Of a stretch of DNA of 24,042 nucleotides, positions 14,444 to 21,447 are shown one piece after another. The notes under the pieces are model-generated. The model did no database searches, was not told the origin of the DNA, and saw only the letters and a list, made by a program, of their open reading frames with translations. The position numbers and the translations under genes were made by a program. This stretch comes from a virus, in the IMG/VR virus record IMGVR_UViG_3300044295_000220, positions 1-24,042 of that record; one strand, 5' to 3'. The stretch's first letter is position 1. Every line of letters begins with the position of its first letter.

Positions 14444-15062
14444 TCTATATGGTGGCCCTGGTAGCGGAAAATCTACCACGGCTACAGGAGTTTTTTCGCA
14501 GTTGAAACTTAAGGGTATCAACTGTGAATATGTTTCCGAGTATGCTAAAGATGTGGTATGGGAACAAGCCAATTTGCTTCTGGATAACCAGCTTCATATA
14601 TTCGCTGAGCAATTCCGCAGACAATTCCGCTTGATTGGAAAGGTGGATTATGTTATAACTGACTCTCCCCTTATTCTATCATGTATCTACTTTGATCATT
14701 GGTTCCGAAAGAGGAACACATCAATGTTCAATGATGATTACTGCGCCCTAACGAAACAGTATTTCTTTGAGAGCTTTAAGCAATTTGACAATGTTAATTG
14801 GATGATTGCCCGTAAAAAGGAATATAACCCCAAGGGTAGGTTACAGACATTGGATGAAGCAAAGCAGCTAGACGCTGATATACACAACTTCCTATTGAAG
14901 AATTGGGTTGATTACAAGTTAACCGATTCTATACATGCTATTGAAGATATCACAAATGATATCTTAGGGCTTCCCCCAAGGTCTGACTATGGTCAGATGC
15001 ACGAATATTTTAATGGGTTTCCAGAGCCTAAAAAGAAGAAAAGTTGGCTTTTTGGTCGATAA
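14427..15062 (+). CDS. P-loop ATPase/kinase-like protein
   Basis: ATG 14427 is chosen because AAGG at 14417-14420 lies six bases upstream; a TTG at 14421 would be too close to it. The 211-residue product has a Walker A motif GGPGSGKST at 9-17, right at the N-terminus as in small nucleotide or metabolite kinases, and a Walker B-like YVITDSPLILS. The segment CEYVSEYAKDVVWE and the LHIFAEQFRR helix recall the AAA_28/NadR kinase group. It lies between ThyX and NrdA in a nucleotide-metabolism cluster, so a nucleoside or cofactor kinase is plausible, but no substrate-specific motif is visible. The C-terminus is Lys-rich. Confidence 0.75.
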   Translation: MTKIINLYGGPGSGKSTTATGVFSQLKLKGINCEYVSEYAKDVVWEQANLLLDNQLHIFAEQFRRQFRLIGKVDYVITDSPLILSCIYFDHWFRKRNTSMFNDDYCALTKQYFFESFKQFDNVNWMIARKKEYNPKGRLQTLDEAKQLDADIHNFLLKNWVDYKLTDSIHAIEDITNDILGLPPRSDYGQMHEYFNGFPEPKKKKSWLFGR

Positions 15063-15065
15063 ATA
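15058..15065 (+). promoter_or_regulatory. Possible late-type promoter upstream of nrdA (GATAAATA)
   Basis: GATAAATA differs from the T4 late element only at the first base and lies 44 bases before the preferred nrdA start, similar to the spacing seen at 9446. It overlaps the stop of the upstream gene. nrdA would be expected earlier in infection, and the six-base core TAAATA is common by chance in this AT-rich DNA, so the call is weak. Confidence 0.25.
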
Positions 15066-15101
15066 TTACATTCCAAATTTTTGAGTTTTAAAAGGATTGA
15101 G

Positions 15102-17402
15102 ATGGTTGCTACTGATTTACTTGTTACAAAAAGAAACGGCGAGCTTGAAGCGTTTGATTTAGAGAAGTTTCATAGAGTTTGTCAATGGTCGTGTGAAGGT
15201 ATTACGGGAGTCTCCCCTTCTACTCTTGAATTGAAAACTGGAATCCAATTTCATGATAAGATTAAGACTACGTTTATCATGGATACTACAATCAAAGCCG
15301 CCGCAGATTTGATTTCTGAGGATACTCCTAATTATCAATTCGTAGCGTCTCGTCTTGTTAATTTCAAGCTTCGCAAAGAAGTTTATAATAACCATATTCC
15401 ACCATCTCTTTATGACCATGTAAAGAGTGTCGTCAAACTAGGCTATTATGATTCTCAGCTTCTAGAGTGGTTCTCGGAAGCTGATTTCACAACTATGGAA
15501 AACTTTATCAATCATGATAGAGATTTCAACATCGTGTATGTTGGAATGGAACAGTGGAGAGGAAAGTATCTAGTTAAGAATAGAGTAACAAAGCAGCTAT
15601 TTGAAACTCCTCAAATGGCTTATATGCTTATTGCTGCTACGCTATTCCATGAATATCCAAAAGAGACACGTCTAAAGTGGATCAAGAATTATTATGATGC
15701 AATCTCTCAATTTGATATTTCATTGCCTACTCCTATTCTTGCTGGCGTTCGGACACCACAACGTCAGTATGCTTCTTGTGTTCTTGTATCTAGTGACGAT
15801 AGTTTGGATTCGATAAATGCCACATCATCAGCCATTGTCAAATACGCGGCGCAAAAGGCGGGTCTCGGTATCGGGGCTTCTCGTATCCGTGCTATTAACT
15901 CTCCTGTTCGTAACGGTGATACTGCCCATACTGGCGTTATCCCGTTTATTAAATACTTTCAAGCGGCTCTTAAGTCATGTGCGCAAGGTGGTATTAGAAT
16001 GTCTTCGGGCACTCTCAACCTTCTTTGCTGGCATTATGAAATAGAGGACTTGGTTGTCTTAAAAAACAACAAGGGTATTGAAGAAAACAGAGCAAGGCAC
16101 CTTGACTATTGCATACATTTCAATAAGCTATTCTATGAGCGGCTGATTGAGGGTAAGAATGTTTCCTTGTTCTCGCCTCATGATGTACCAGAGGTTTACG
16201 AGGCCTTTTACTCGGGCCATCCCGACAAGTTCAAGGAGTTATATGAGAAGGCAGAACGCAACAATAAGATTCGTCGCAAGACGATTTCCGCTATGGACTT
16301 GTTTTCCAAGTTCTTACAAGAGAGAAAGGATACAGGCCGCATCTATCTAATGAATGTTGATCATGCTAATAGCCATAGCTCATTCAACATTCCCGTGGAA
16401 ATGACTAACCTTTGTGTTGAGATAACCCTACCAACCAAACCTTTAAGGACCATAGACGATGAAGACGCTGAAATTGCTACTTGCATCCTTTCAGCTATTA
16501 ATTGGGGTCGTATCCGTGAACCTAGGGATTTTGAACGGGTCTGCACTTTGGCTGTTAGGGGGCTTGATTCTATTATTGATTACCAATCATATCCTGTCAA
16601 CGCAGCGAGAAATTTCACTCTCAATCGTAGGGCACTTGGGATTGGTATTATTAACTTCGCTTATTGGCTTGCTCGTAACGACTTGGATTATGAGAATATA
16701 GATACAGAAGGGTTAACCAAAATACATGAATACTCAGAGGCATGGTCATACTATTTGATTAAAGCCTCGGTTGACTTAGCAAAAGAGAAAGGGGCGTGCA
16801 ATAAAGCAGAGGACACCAAATACTATAGTGGCTTGCTACCTATTGATACTTACAAGTCTGATATTGATGATCTAGTCAAACCTGTATATCATATGGATTG
16901 GAAGCTTTTGAGAAAGGACTTGGCTCAATACGGGATACGTAATTCTACGTTAATGGCAATTATGCCTGCTGAATCATCAGCCCAAATCTCTAATTCAACA
17001 AATGGTATTGAACCTCCTAGAGCATTAGTCTCAATTAAGCAATCCAGAGATGGAGTCTTAAGGCAGGTTGTTCCTGAGTTTAGGAGAATGAAGAATAAGT
17101 ATAACCTCTTATGGGATCAAAAAACATGCGATGGTTATATTAAGATTTGTGCTGTTCTACAAAAGTTCATAGACCAGTCTATTAGTATGAATATCTCGTA
17201 TAACCCAAAGTTTTACGAGGAAGAGAAACTTCCAATGTCTGAGCTATTCAGACACTTGCTAATGTGCTATAGATACGGGATCAAGACATTGTATTACTGT
17301 AACGTGGCAGATCAAGCAGGAGAATGGGAAGAAAAGCCGAAAGAACTTCCTAAACAGGAAGCCCCCGTAATCGAAGAAGATTGTGACTCTTGTAAAATCT
17401 AA
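15102..17402 (+). CDS. nrdA: Ribonucleoside-diphosphate reductase class Ia, large subunit NrdA
   Basis: ATG 15102 is preferred (AAAGGA at 15091-15096); an in-frame TTG at 15081 lacks a ribosome-binding site. The 766-residue protein opens with an ATP-cone (VTKRNGELEAFDLEKFHRVC), followed by the ten-stranded barrel. Hallmarks include YASCVLVSS (first redox Cys), the finger-loop MTNLCVEI with the thiyl Cys at 438 and N436/E440, TCILSAINW (second redox Cys), and MPAESSAQISNSTNGIEPP near the substrate phosphate site. The C-terminus CDSCKI gives the shuttle Cys pair that exchanges with thioredoxin or glutaredoxin. Whole-length similarity to T4 NrdA is obvious. With NrdB (21709-22818) it converts NDPs to dNDPs; its partner gene is 4.3 kb away, separated by tRNAs and tail-fibre genes. 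Confidence 0.96.
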   Translation: MVATDLLVTKRNGELEAFDLEKFHRVCQWSCEGITGVSPSTLELKTGIQFHDKIKTTFIMDTTIKAAADLISEDTPNYQFVASRLVNFKLRKEVYNNHIPPSLYDHVKSVVKLGYYDSQLLEWFSEADFTTMENFINHDRDFNIVYVGMEQWRGKYLVKNRVTKQLFETPQMAYMLIAATLFHEYPKETRLKWIKNYYDAISQFDISLPTPILAGVRTPQRQYASCVLVSSDDSLDSINATSSAIVKYAAQKAGLGIGASRIRAINSPVRNGDTAHTGVIPFIKYFQAALKSCAQGGIRMSSGTLNLLCWHYEIEDLVVLKNNKGIEENRARHLDYCIHFNKLFYERLIEGKNVSLFSPHDVPEVYEAFYSGHPDKFKELYEKAERNNKIRRKTISAMDLFSKFLQERKDTGRIYLMNVDHANSHSSFNIPVEMTNLCVEITLPTKPLRTIDDEDAEIATCILSAINWGRIREPRDFERVCTLAVRGLDSIIDYQSYPVNAARNFTLNRRALGIGIINFAYWLARNDLDYENIDTEGLTKIHEYSEAWSYYLIKASVDLAKEKGACNKAEDTKYYSGLLPIDTYKSDIDDLVKPVYHMDWKLLRKDLAQYGIRNSTLMAIMPAESSAQISNSTNGIEPPRALVSIKQSRDGVLRQVVPEFRRMKNKYNLLWDQKTCDGYIKICAVLQKFIDQSISMNISYNPKFYEEEKLPMSELFRHLLMCYRYGIKTLYYCNVADQAGEWEEKPKELPKQEAPVIEEDCDSCKI

Positions 17403-17417
17403 ATATGGAGTGTTGTT

Positions 17418-17669
17418 ATGGATACGTTGGGTAAATTAGAACATAAAAAAGGACCGCAGAAAATGCTCATTTTGACTCTTAGTAAATCAGGAAAGCCAAT
17501 CTATCTTTCTAGAAGCCATATTATCGGCTGTCAGGCCAGCGATGACCCAAATAAGATTGGTGTTACAGTCGTGTATACTACATTCCAGAGCTTCCCTTTT
17601 GAGGTAAAGGAAGAGTGCAATTATATCATGAACCTTCTAAGTGACTCTTTTGGGAATGTTAAGAAGTAA
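17418..17669 (+). CDS. Small hypothetical protein (83 aa)
   Basis: ATG 17418 follows TATGGAG (17404-17410), a good ribosome-binding site directly after the nrdA stop. The product has alternating hydrophobic strands (MLILTLSKSGKPIYLSRSHI, IGVTVVYTTFQ) and a C-terminal helix, compatible with a small beta-rich binding protein. No family recognised. It shares its stop/start base with the next gene (TAATG). Co-transcription with nrdA suggests an accessory role, but this is not shown. Confidence 0.6.
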   Translation: MDTLGKLEHKKGPQKMLILTLSKSGKPIYLSRSHIIGCQASDDPNKIGVTVVYTTFQSFPFEVKEECNYIMNLLSDSFGNVKK

Positions 17670-17953
17670 TGTTAGACTTGTCTATTGGGCTGTTAAATCC
17701 TTTCGAGTATGCGTCGAAAGACCGTAAGTTTGTCGATTGGAATCCAGACCTAGTTGACCATAAGAAGATTCGTCTGATGCTTGGAACTCTACCCCAAGCA
17801 TCGGACGTATTCAGGCTTAGATTTTCATCTAAGTTCTGGGGTAATGCCAAGACTGGTATTATTCTACAGTTATCAGTTTTACAGTTCGTGTTTGAATTCA
17901 GATTCTATGATAACAGGCATTTCGACCTACTAAACAACGTCTGGAAAGAATAA
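17669..17953 (+). CDS. Small hypothetical protein (94 aa) containing strong intragenic hairpins
   Basis: It starts on the stop of the previous gene. The 94-residue product (SIGLLNPFEYASKDRKFVDW, then FRLRFSSKFWGN, then LQLSVLQFVFEFRFYD) has amphipathic strands and an aromatic-rich C-terminal half; no family recognised. The coding DNA holds an unusual 14-bp hairpin at 17771-17807 and a 7-bp one at 17700-17720. It ends six bases before the tRNA-Gln, so the transcript continues into the tRNA. Confidence 0.6.
   Translation: MLDLSIGLLNPFEYASKDRKFVDWNPDLVDHKKIRLMLGTLPQASDVFRLRFSSKFWGNAKTGIILQLSVLQFVFEFRFYDNRHFDLLNNVWKE
17771..17807 (+). repeat. Long intragenic hairpin (14-bp stem)
   Basis: Arms 17771-17784 (CGTCTGATGCTTGG) and 17794-17807 pair over 14 positions with a single G-U wobble; the loop is nine bases (17785-17793). 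This is the longest stem found in the window. No T-run follows, so it is not a standard terminator. It lies in codons for residues about 35-47 of the small protein, about 150 bases upstream of tRNA-Gln. Confidence 0.75.
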
Positions 17954-17959
17954 GTTTAT

Positions 17960-18035
17960 TGGGGTTTAGCCTAGCGGACTAAGGCTATGGATTTTGATTC
18001 CATGATCGCAGGTTCGAATCCTGCAACCCCTACCA
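17960..18035 (+). tRNA. tRNA-Gln (anticodon TTG), CCA encoded
   Basis: A 76-base cloverleaf. Acceptor 17960-17966 (TGGGGTT) pairs with 18025-18031 (AACCCCT) except for a U1-U72 mismatch; D-stem GCCT/AGGC; anticodon stem ATGGA/TCCAT with loop TTTTGAT, anticodon TTG at 17994-17996; T-stem GCAGG/CCTGC with loop TTCGAAT; discriminator A and an encoded CCA. A weak or open 1-72 pair is characteristic of tRNA-Gln and favours glutaminyl-tRNA synthetase recognition. It reads CAA (and possibly CAG) codons. Confidence 0.93.
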
Positions 18036-18041
18036 TTTTAA

Positions 18042-18092
18042 GCAATCTTGAACCTCTAAATATGCACACAAAGCAATGTTTAGGAAGATTGC
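18042..18092 (+). promoter_or_regulatory. Inverted repeat able to sequester the tail-fibre gene ribosome-binding site
   Basis: GCAATCTT at 18042-18049 is perfectly complementary to AAGATTGC at 18085-18092. The right arm covers most of the AGGAAG ribosome-binding site (18082-18087) of the gene starting at 18102. A candidate late promoter (18055-18062) lies inside the 35-base loop. Transcripts reading through from upstream would contain both arms and hide the site; transcripts from the internal promoter would lack the left arm. Confidence 0.55.
18055..18062 (+). promoter_or_regulatory. Candidate late promoter variant (TCTAAATA)
   Basis: TCTAAATA matches the T4 late element at six of eight bases with the TAAATA core intact. 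It lies in the intergenic gap after tRNA-Gln, 47 bases before a tail-fibre-type gene. The same octamer occurs at 23217-23224, 48 bases before the Hsp20-family gene. The predicted start near 18068 would give a short leader containing the ribosome-binding site. Confidence 0.45.
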
Positions 18093-18101
18093 AAAAAATA
18101 A

Positions 18102-19118
18102 ATGTCAAAAATATCTAATATAGCTGTAACTAATTCAGCAAGTTCTAATGATAGAATACTGTTACTTGTTAACACAAGTGGTACAGCAAATCTAAGAACT
18201 ATTACTACAGAAAATCTATTTACTACTATTGCCACAACTGCTAATACTACAGTAGCAGGTGTAATAAAAGTCGGTAATGGACTTTCTATTAATGGTAATG
18301 GGTTCTTATATTCTACTGTAGGAACCGCTAATACTACTGTAGCGGGTGTAATAAAGGTAGGAGATGGGCTTGCCATTGACGGTAACGGTTTTCTAACCGT
18401 TGATGGTCCTGCTGGTTTTTCTAACGGTAGTGATATTCTTGTTGATACAATTACCATCGGTAATGTCACATCTTATTTTACAACATTATCAGTTAACCAG
18501 ACTACAGGAGCCTTTACGATCCACAGCGCCCAAGATGGCGGATGGATAAATGAATGGAAAATGATCCATGAGGACGGGGTTCCACGGTTCTATTTACCAT
18601 TAAATGGCTCAATTAATAATGAAGATGGTTCGCATTATCTTACAAAGGCAATGTCGGACATAATTCCTGTAACCACGGAACAGAGTTTAGGAAGCCCTGA
18701 CCTTCCATGGAAGCATTTATATATTTCGAACAACACCATTTATATTAATGGTATTCCATTAACTATTTCTTCAACTAATGAAGTTCTAGTTAATGGTCAT
18801 GCAACGTATTCACCAATGGGTAGCGTAACTAATAATCAGTTATGTTTCTCTAAAGAAATAGTTGCAAGCGGTAATTTAAAGCTAAGCGGAAATCTATTAG
18901 ACGGGTTAGAACGCCCATTATTAAATACTAATGCGCTAGATATAAATACAGATGGTGGAACTTCGGTATCTGTGTTTTCGGCTTATGATTTACAGTTTGA
19001 TGGTGGCTCTGTGAGCACAATATTTGGCTTGTACGAAGCAGGTTTAGACGGTGGTTGTTCATATAATAACCTAATATCTTCACAATTTTTAGACGGTGGC
19101 AGCGCCTTAGTCCAATAA
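18102..19118 (+). CDS. Tail fibre / minor structural protein with internal repeats
   Basis: A 338-residue, Asn/Thr/Ser/Gly-rich, beta-type protein. Two 24-residue repeats occur at 46-69 and 75-98 (TANTTVAGVIKVGNGLSI and TANTTVAGVIKVGDGLAI, each ending in GNGFL), a pattern common in T4-like fibre shafts. LGSPDLPWKHLYISNNTIYI at about 203-222 is a phage fibre motif often found before a chaperone or receptor domain. The last 60 residues carry four DGG motifs at 14-18-residue intervals (TDGGT, FDGGS, LDGGC, LDGGS). AGGAAG at 18082-18087 precedes the ATG by 14 bases. It is probably a host-recognition or baseplate-attached fibre protein; the partner is the next gene. Confidence 0.78.
   Translation: MSKISNIAVTNSASSNDRILLLVNTSGTANLRTITTENLFTTIATTANTTVAGVIKVGNGLSINGNGFLYSTVGTANTTVAGVIKVGDGLAIDGNGFLTVDGPAGFSNGSDILVDTITIGNVTSYFTTLSVNQTTGAFTIHSAQDGGWINEWKMIHEDGVPRFYLPLNGSINNEDGSHYLTKAMSDIIPVTTEQSLGSPDLPWKHLYISNNTIYINGIPLTISSTNEVLVNGHATYSPMGSVTNNQLCFSKEIVASGNLKLSGNLLDGLERPLLNTNALDINTDGGTSVSVFSAYDLQFDGGSVSTIFGLYEAGLDGGCSYNNLISSQFLDGGSALVQ
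18237..18395 (+). repeat. Tandem 72-base coding repeat in tail-fibre gene
   Basis: Two in-frame 72-base units, 18237-18308 and 18324-18395, separated by 15 bases, encode near-identical 24-residue segments. They differ mainly at third codon positions, so the protein rather than the DNA sequence has been conserved, which implies an old duplication under selection. Confidence 0.8.
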
Positions 19119-19142
19119 CTAACAGGGGTAAGAAAAATTTAA

Positions 19143-20642
19143 ATGGCAACGAAAATACAGGCTAGAAGAGATACCAGAGCAAATTGGGAGAGTGCTAATC
19201 CAGTTCTCAGTCAAGGTGAACCTGGACTAGAGATTGATACTGGTAGATTTAAGTTTGGTGACGGTACGTCCAAGTACACAGATTTACCTCATGTTGGTTC
19301 GTCACGCAAAAAGATGACTGATGGGTCATTCTGGGGAGTTGAAGAGTTTAACGGGGTCAAAGAGTTTACCTTTACCACTAGAGGCCATAGATGGTTGCCC
19401 GTAATTGCGGCTCAGTCAGGTGAAGGATTGACTTCATTTACTGTTAGCAGCGAGACTTTCCCTGATGTTATAGCCCTATATGCTGCTTATAGCGCAGACG
19501 GGATTGGTAGCATAAGAGTTATGCCTAATAATGATATTAATAATCAGTTAACGATTGATACTATATCATTTGACAATGACCATACATATACCTTTGTCCT
19601 AGATGGAGGAAGTATGGATTTGACTAATGGTACTACTCCTCTTCTAATCATCGCTTGGTGGAGAGGTACTAGATTAGTAATTAATGATATGTATGAACTT
19701 TATAATATGAGGCCTAATGCTACAACATCTAATTCAAACGTAGTTGTGATTGATGCTGGCGGAAGTTCAACCGATTTTGATACGTATCTTATGACAAATC
19801 CTACCAAATGTGCATTGGTGTTTGACGACAAACCACAAGCATGGATTCAGGATGGTCAGCATCTTATTGATGATGAAAGAAAGATTTTATCGGTTACAAA
19901 AAACGACACTCTATACACAATTACATTTGATGGCGAGCCTATTTCTTTAAGAACAGATTATAACCCTTCTGTTAATACGGTTGCGTCTCTTGCTGTTGAG
20001 AATAGCACAATCATTTATGTTAATAGAACATTATATCCTGAGATTTCTGATTGGGTTTATTATTCTGGTGGTACTGTAACCATTGGTGAACAGACTGCAA
20101 GCATTTCTTATATTGATCAATATGAAAACAATAACATTACCTATTATGGTGATAATTGGGTTATCTGGTTAAATAGCCAAGTTACGTGTAATGTGGGCGA
20201 TACTATTACGTTTTCTTATTCTAAGCCTGGGACCGATATTACTTTAGAACTTTATAGACCAAACCATTCTATTGACACTAATGAATACATGTGGTTTAAT
20301 TGGTTGGATGATCTTCCTAAATTACGTAACATTCCTGGTCAAGGTGTAGAAGGTGGTGAAATTACGTTCTTCTGTAAGGTATATCGCCCATATGACAATA
20401 CAGTAGATTATTATATGAATGCTAGATATTTCCATCTAGGTCACTGGTGGGATTATTCTAGAAGACGTGGCCAGCCTAATTTCTGGTTTGGCCGTGACTC
20501 TAATGATACTGTGTTTTATTCATTCGACCAAAATGGAATTACCTTTAAAGAATATCCATATGAAAACGTATCACAAGATATTAAAGTGAGAATTGCATAT
20601 AGTATGAAATTGATGATTGGCGACCACGAATATTGGGATTAA
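19143..20642 (+). CDS. Tail fibre/adhesin with Mtd-type N-terminal domain
   Basis: A 499-residue protein. Residues 1-50 (TKIQARRDTRANWESANPVLSQGEPG, then IDTGRFKFGDGTSKYTDLPH) match the N-terminal domain of major tropism determinant-type and many T4-like fibre proteins (IQxRRDTxxNWxxxNPVLxxGExGxExDTxxxKxGDG). The remainder is beta-rich and aromatic (for example AWWRGTRLVINDMYELYNM and HLGHWWDYSRRRGQPNFWFG), suitable for glycan or surface binding. There is no repeat of a diversity-generating retroelement and no reverse transcriptase in the window. It begins 24 bases after its neighbour and ends just before tRNA-Ala. Candidate receptor-binding protein; the receptor is unknown. Confidence 0.8.
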   Translation: MATKIQARRDTRANWESANPVLSQGEPGLEIDTGRFKFGDGTSKYTDLPHVGSSRKKMTDGSFWGVEEFNGVKEFTFTTRGHRWLPVIAAQSGEGLTSFTVSSETFPDVIALYAAYSADGIGSIRVMPNNDINNQLTIDTISFDNDHTYTFVLDGGSMDLTNGTTPLLIIAWWRGTRLVINDMYELYNMRPNATTSNSNVVVIDAGGSSTDFDTYLMTNPTKCALVFDDKPQAWIQDGQHLIDDERKILSVTKNDTLYTITFDGEPISLRTDYNPSVNTVASLAVENSTIIYVNRTLYPEISDWVYYSGGTVTIGEQTASISYIDQYENNNITYYGDNWVIWLNSQVTCNVGDTITFSYSKPGTDITLELYRPNHSIDTNEYMWFNWLDDLPKLRNIPGQGVEGGEITFFCKVYRPYDNTVDYYMNARYFHLGHWWDYSRRRGQPNFWFGRDSNDTVFYSFDQNGITFKEYPYENVSQDIKVRIAYSMKLMIGDHEYWD

Positions 20643-20647
20643 GATTA

Positions 20648-20724
20648 GGGCTTATAGTTTCAATTGGGAAAATCCTGCCTTTGCACGGCAGAGTTGAGGG
20701 TTCGAATCTCCTCTAGGTCCACCA
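20648..20724 (+). tRNA. tRNA-Ala (anticodon TGC), with bulged T-stem, CCA encoded
   Basis: A 77-base cloverleaf. Acceptor GGGCTTA (20648-20654) pairs with TAGGTCC (20714-20720), including the G3-U70 wobble that is the main alanine identity element. D-stem GTTT/AAAT; anticodon stem CTGCC/GGCAG, loop TTTGCAC, anticodon TGC at 20682-20684; T-loop TTCGAAT. The T-stem GAGGG/CTCCTC needs a one-base bulge (T at 20709). Discriminator A and CCA are encoded. The D-loop has C where A14 is usual. It is probably functional, but these oddities leave a pseudo-tRNA possible. Confidence 0.8.
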
Positions 20725-20735
20725 AATAGAATAGT

Positions 20736-20760
20736 AATTGGCCACATTTCGTGGCCAATT
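20736..20760 (+). terminator. Strong hairpin after tRNA-Ala (terminator or processing site)
   Basis: A 10-bp perfect stem, AATTGGCCAC (20736-20745) with GTGGCCAATT (20751-20760), loop ATTTC. Only three T follow (20759-20761), so intrinsic termination is likely incomplete. Its place between a tRNA 3' end and the ribosome-binding site of the next gene suits termination or protection and processing of the tRNA precursor. Confidence 0.5.
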
Positions 20761-20777
20761 TAGTGAAAGGATATATT

Positions 20778-21029
20778 ATGAAAGTCAAAGTAGTTACTCC
20801 CGCACATGACATTACAGATTGGAGTCGGTATAAAGAACCTATTTTAGTTTGTGACAGTGGCTACACTGTATACTTAACGCTACCTTTAAATCCAGAATAC
20901 TATACTTACGAAAGAGATGCTATCATCGTAGTGGCAAATATTAAAGATAAAGTTGGTTCTTTTATTAAAGCCCTAAATCTCGAAAACTGCAAACTTTGGA
21001 ATGGAAAGGTTGAACTATCCAATGAATAA
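20778..21029 (+). CDS. Small hypothetical protein (83 aa)
   Basis: ATG 20778 is chosen because AAAGGA (20766-20771) lies six bases upstream; an in-frame GTG at 20751 falls inside the hairpin stem. The product has an N-terminal strand (KVKVVTPAHD), a central beta region (ILVCDSGYTVYLTLPL) and a C-terminal helix (DKVGSFIKALNLEN). No family recognised. Its end overlaps the start of the MazG-like gene by 8 bases or more. Confidence 0.62.
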   Translation: MKVKVVTPAHDITDWSRYKEPILVCDSGYTVYLTLPLNPEYYTYERDAIIVVANIKDKVGSFIKALNLENCKLWNGKVELSNE

Positions 21030-21447
21030 AACCCAAGCCGAAGTCTTGACTATCTTACAGGAAGAATGTGCTGAACTTATTCAGGCCATTTCCAAGGTGT
21101 TTAGATTTGGAATTGAATCCTATAACCCTGATGACAGTTCTATTAATAATAGAGACCAACTTAAAAAAGAGTTGGCCGATGTTTCAACTATGATTAGTTT
21201 GAGTATGTTTGCCTATGGTATTTCTCATGCTGAGTTAAAGCTTGAGACCACACGTAAAGTAGAACGTTTGCAAAAATATTCAAAGGTATTTGATAAAATA
21301 ACAACAGAGTATACTGCTGAGGAATTCAATATGTTTTTTGCAGATTTCTTAAATACTGTGAATAAATCAGCATCTACTATAATTAATAAAAATAAGACTT
21401 CAAAGAAATCTAAGATAGAGAAGGTTCCCAAAAATGAACTCAATTAA
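21022..21447 (+). CDS. MazG-like nucleotide pyrophosphohydrolase
   Basis: The product from ATG 21022 has 141 residues; an in-frame ATG at 21001 is possible but lacks a ribosome-binding site. LQEECAELIQAISKVFRFG at 12-30 and KKELADVSTMI at 48-58 give the all-alpha NTP pyrophosphatase motif (E15, E18 and E50, D53) that binds magnesium. This superfamily hydrolyses NTP or dNTP to NMP and pyrophosphate, sanitising the pool; phage MazG homologues may also affect host (p)ppGpp signalling. The C-terminal 20 residues are Lys-rich and probably flexible. It lies upstream of nrdB, in keeping with nucleotide metabolism. Confidence 0.8.
   Translation: MNKTQAEVLTILQEECAELIQAISKVFRFGIESYNPDDSSINNRDQLKKELADVSTMISLSMFAYGISHAELKLETTRKVERLQKYSKVFDKITTEYTAEEFNMFFADFLNTVNKSASTIINKNKTSKKSKIEKVPKNELN

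Noticed and set aside
17398-17405. TCTAAATA directly before the 83-residue gene
   Set aside because: Overlaps the nrdA stop and its ribosome-binding site is only a few bases away; too close to the start for a promoter to give a useful leader.
18080-18469. Open frame of 129 residues on the minus strand across the tail-fibre start
   Set aside because: Opposite strand of a clear structural gene with repeats; product is low-complexity and no ribosome-binding site or minus-strand promoter is evident.
18941-18948. A second exact TATAAATA
   Set aside because: Lies in the middle of the tail-fibre coding sequence, about 200 bases before the next gene; an exact match is expected once or twice by chance here.
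19143-20642. Diversity-generating retroelement suggested by the Mtd-type N-terminus
   Set aside because: No template repeat, no reverse transcriptase and no C-terminal variable CLec pattern seen; the N-terminal domain is widespread in ordinary fibres.
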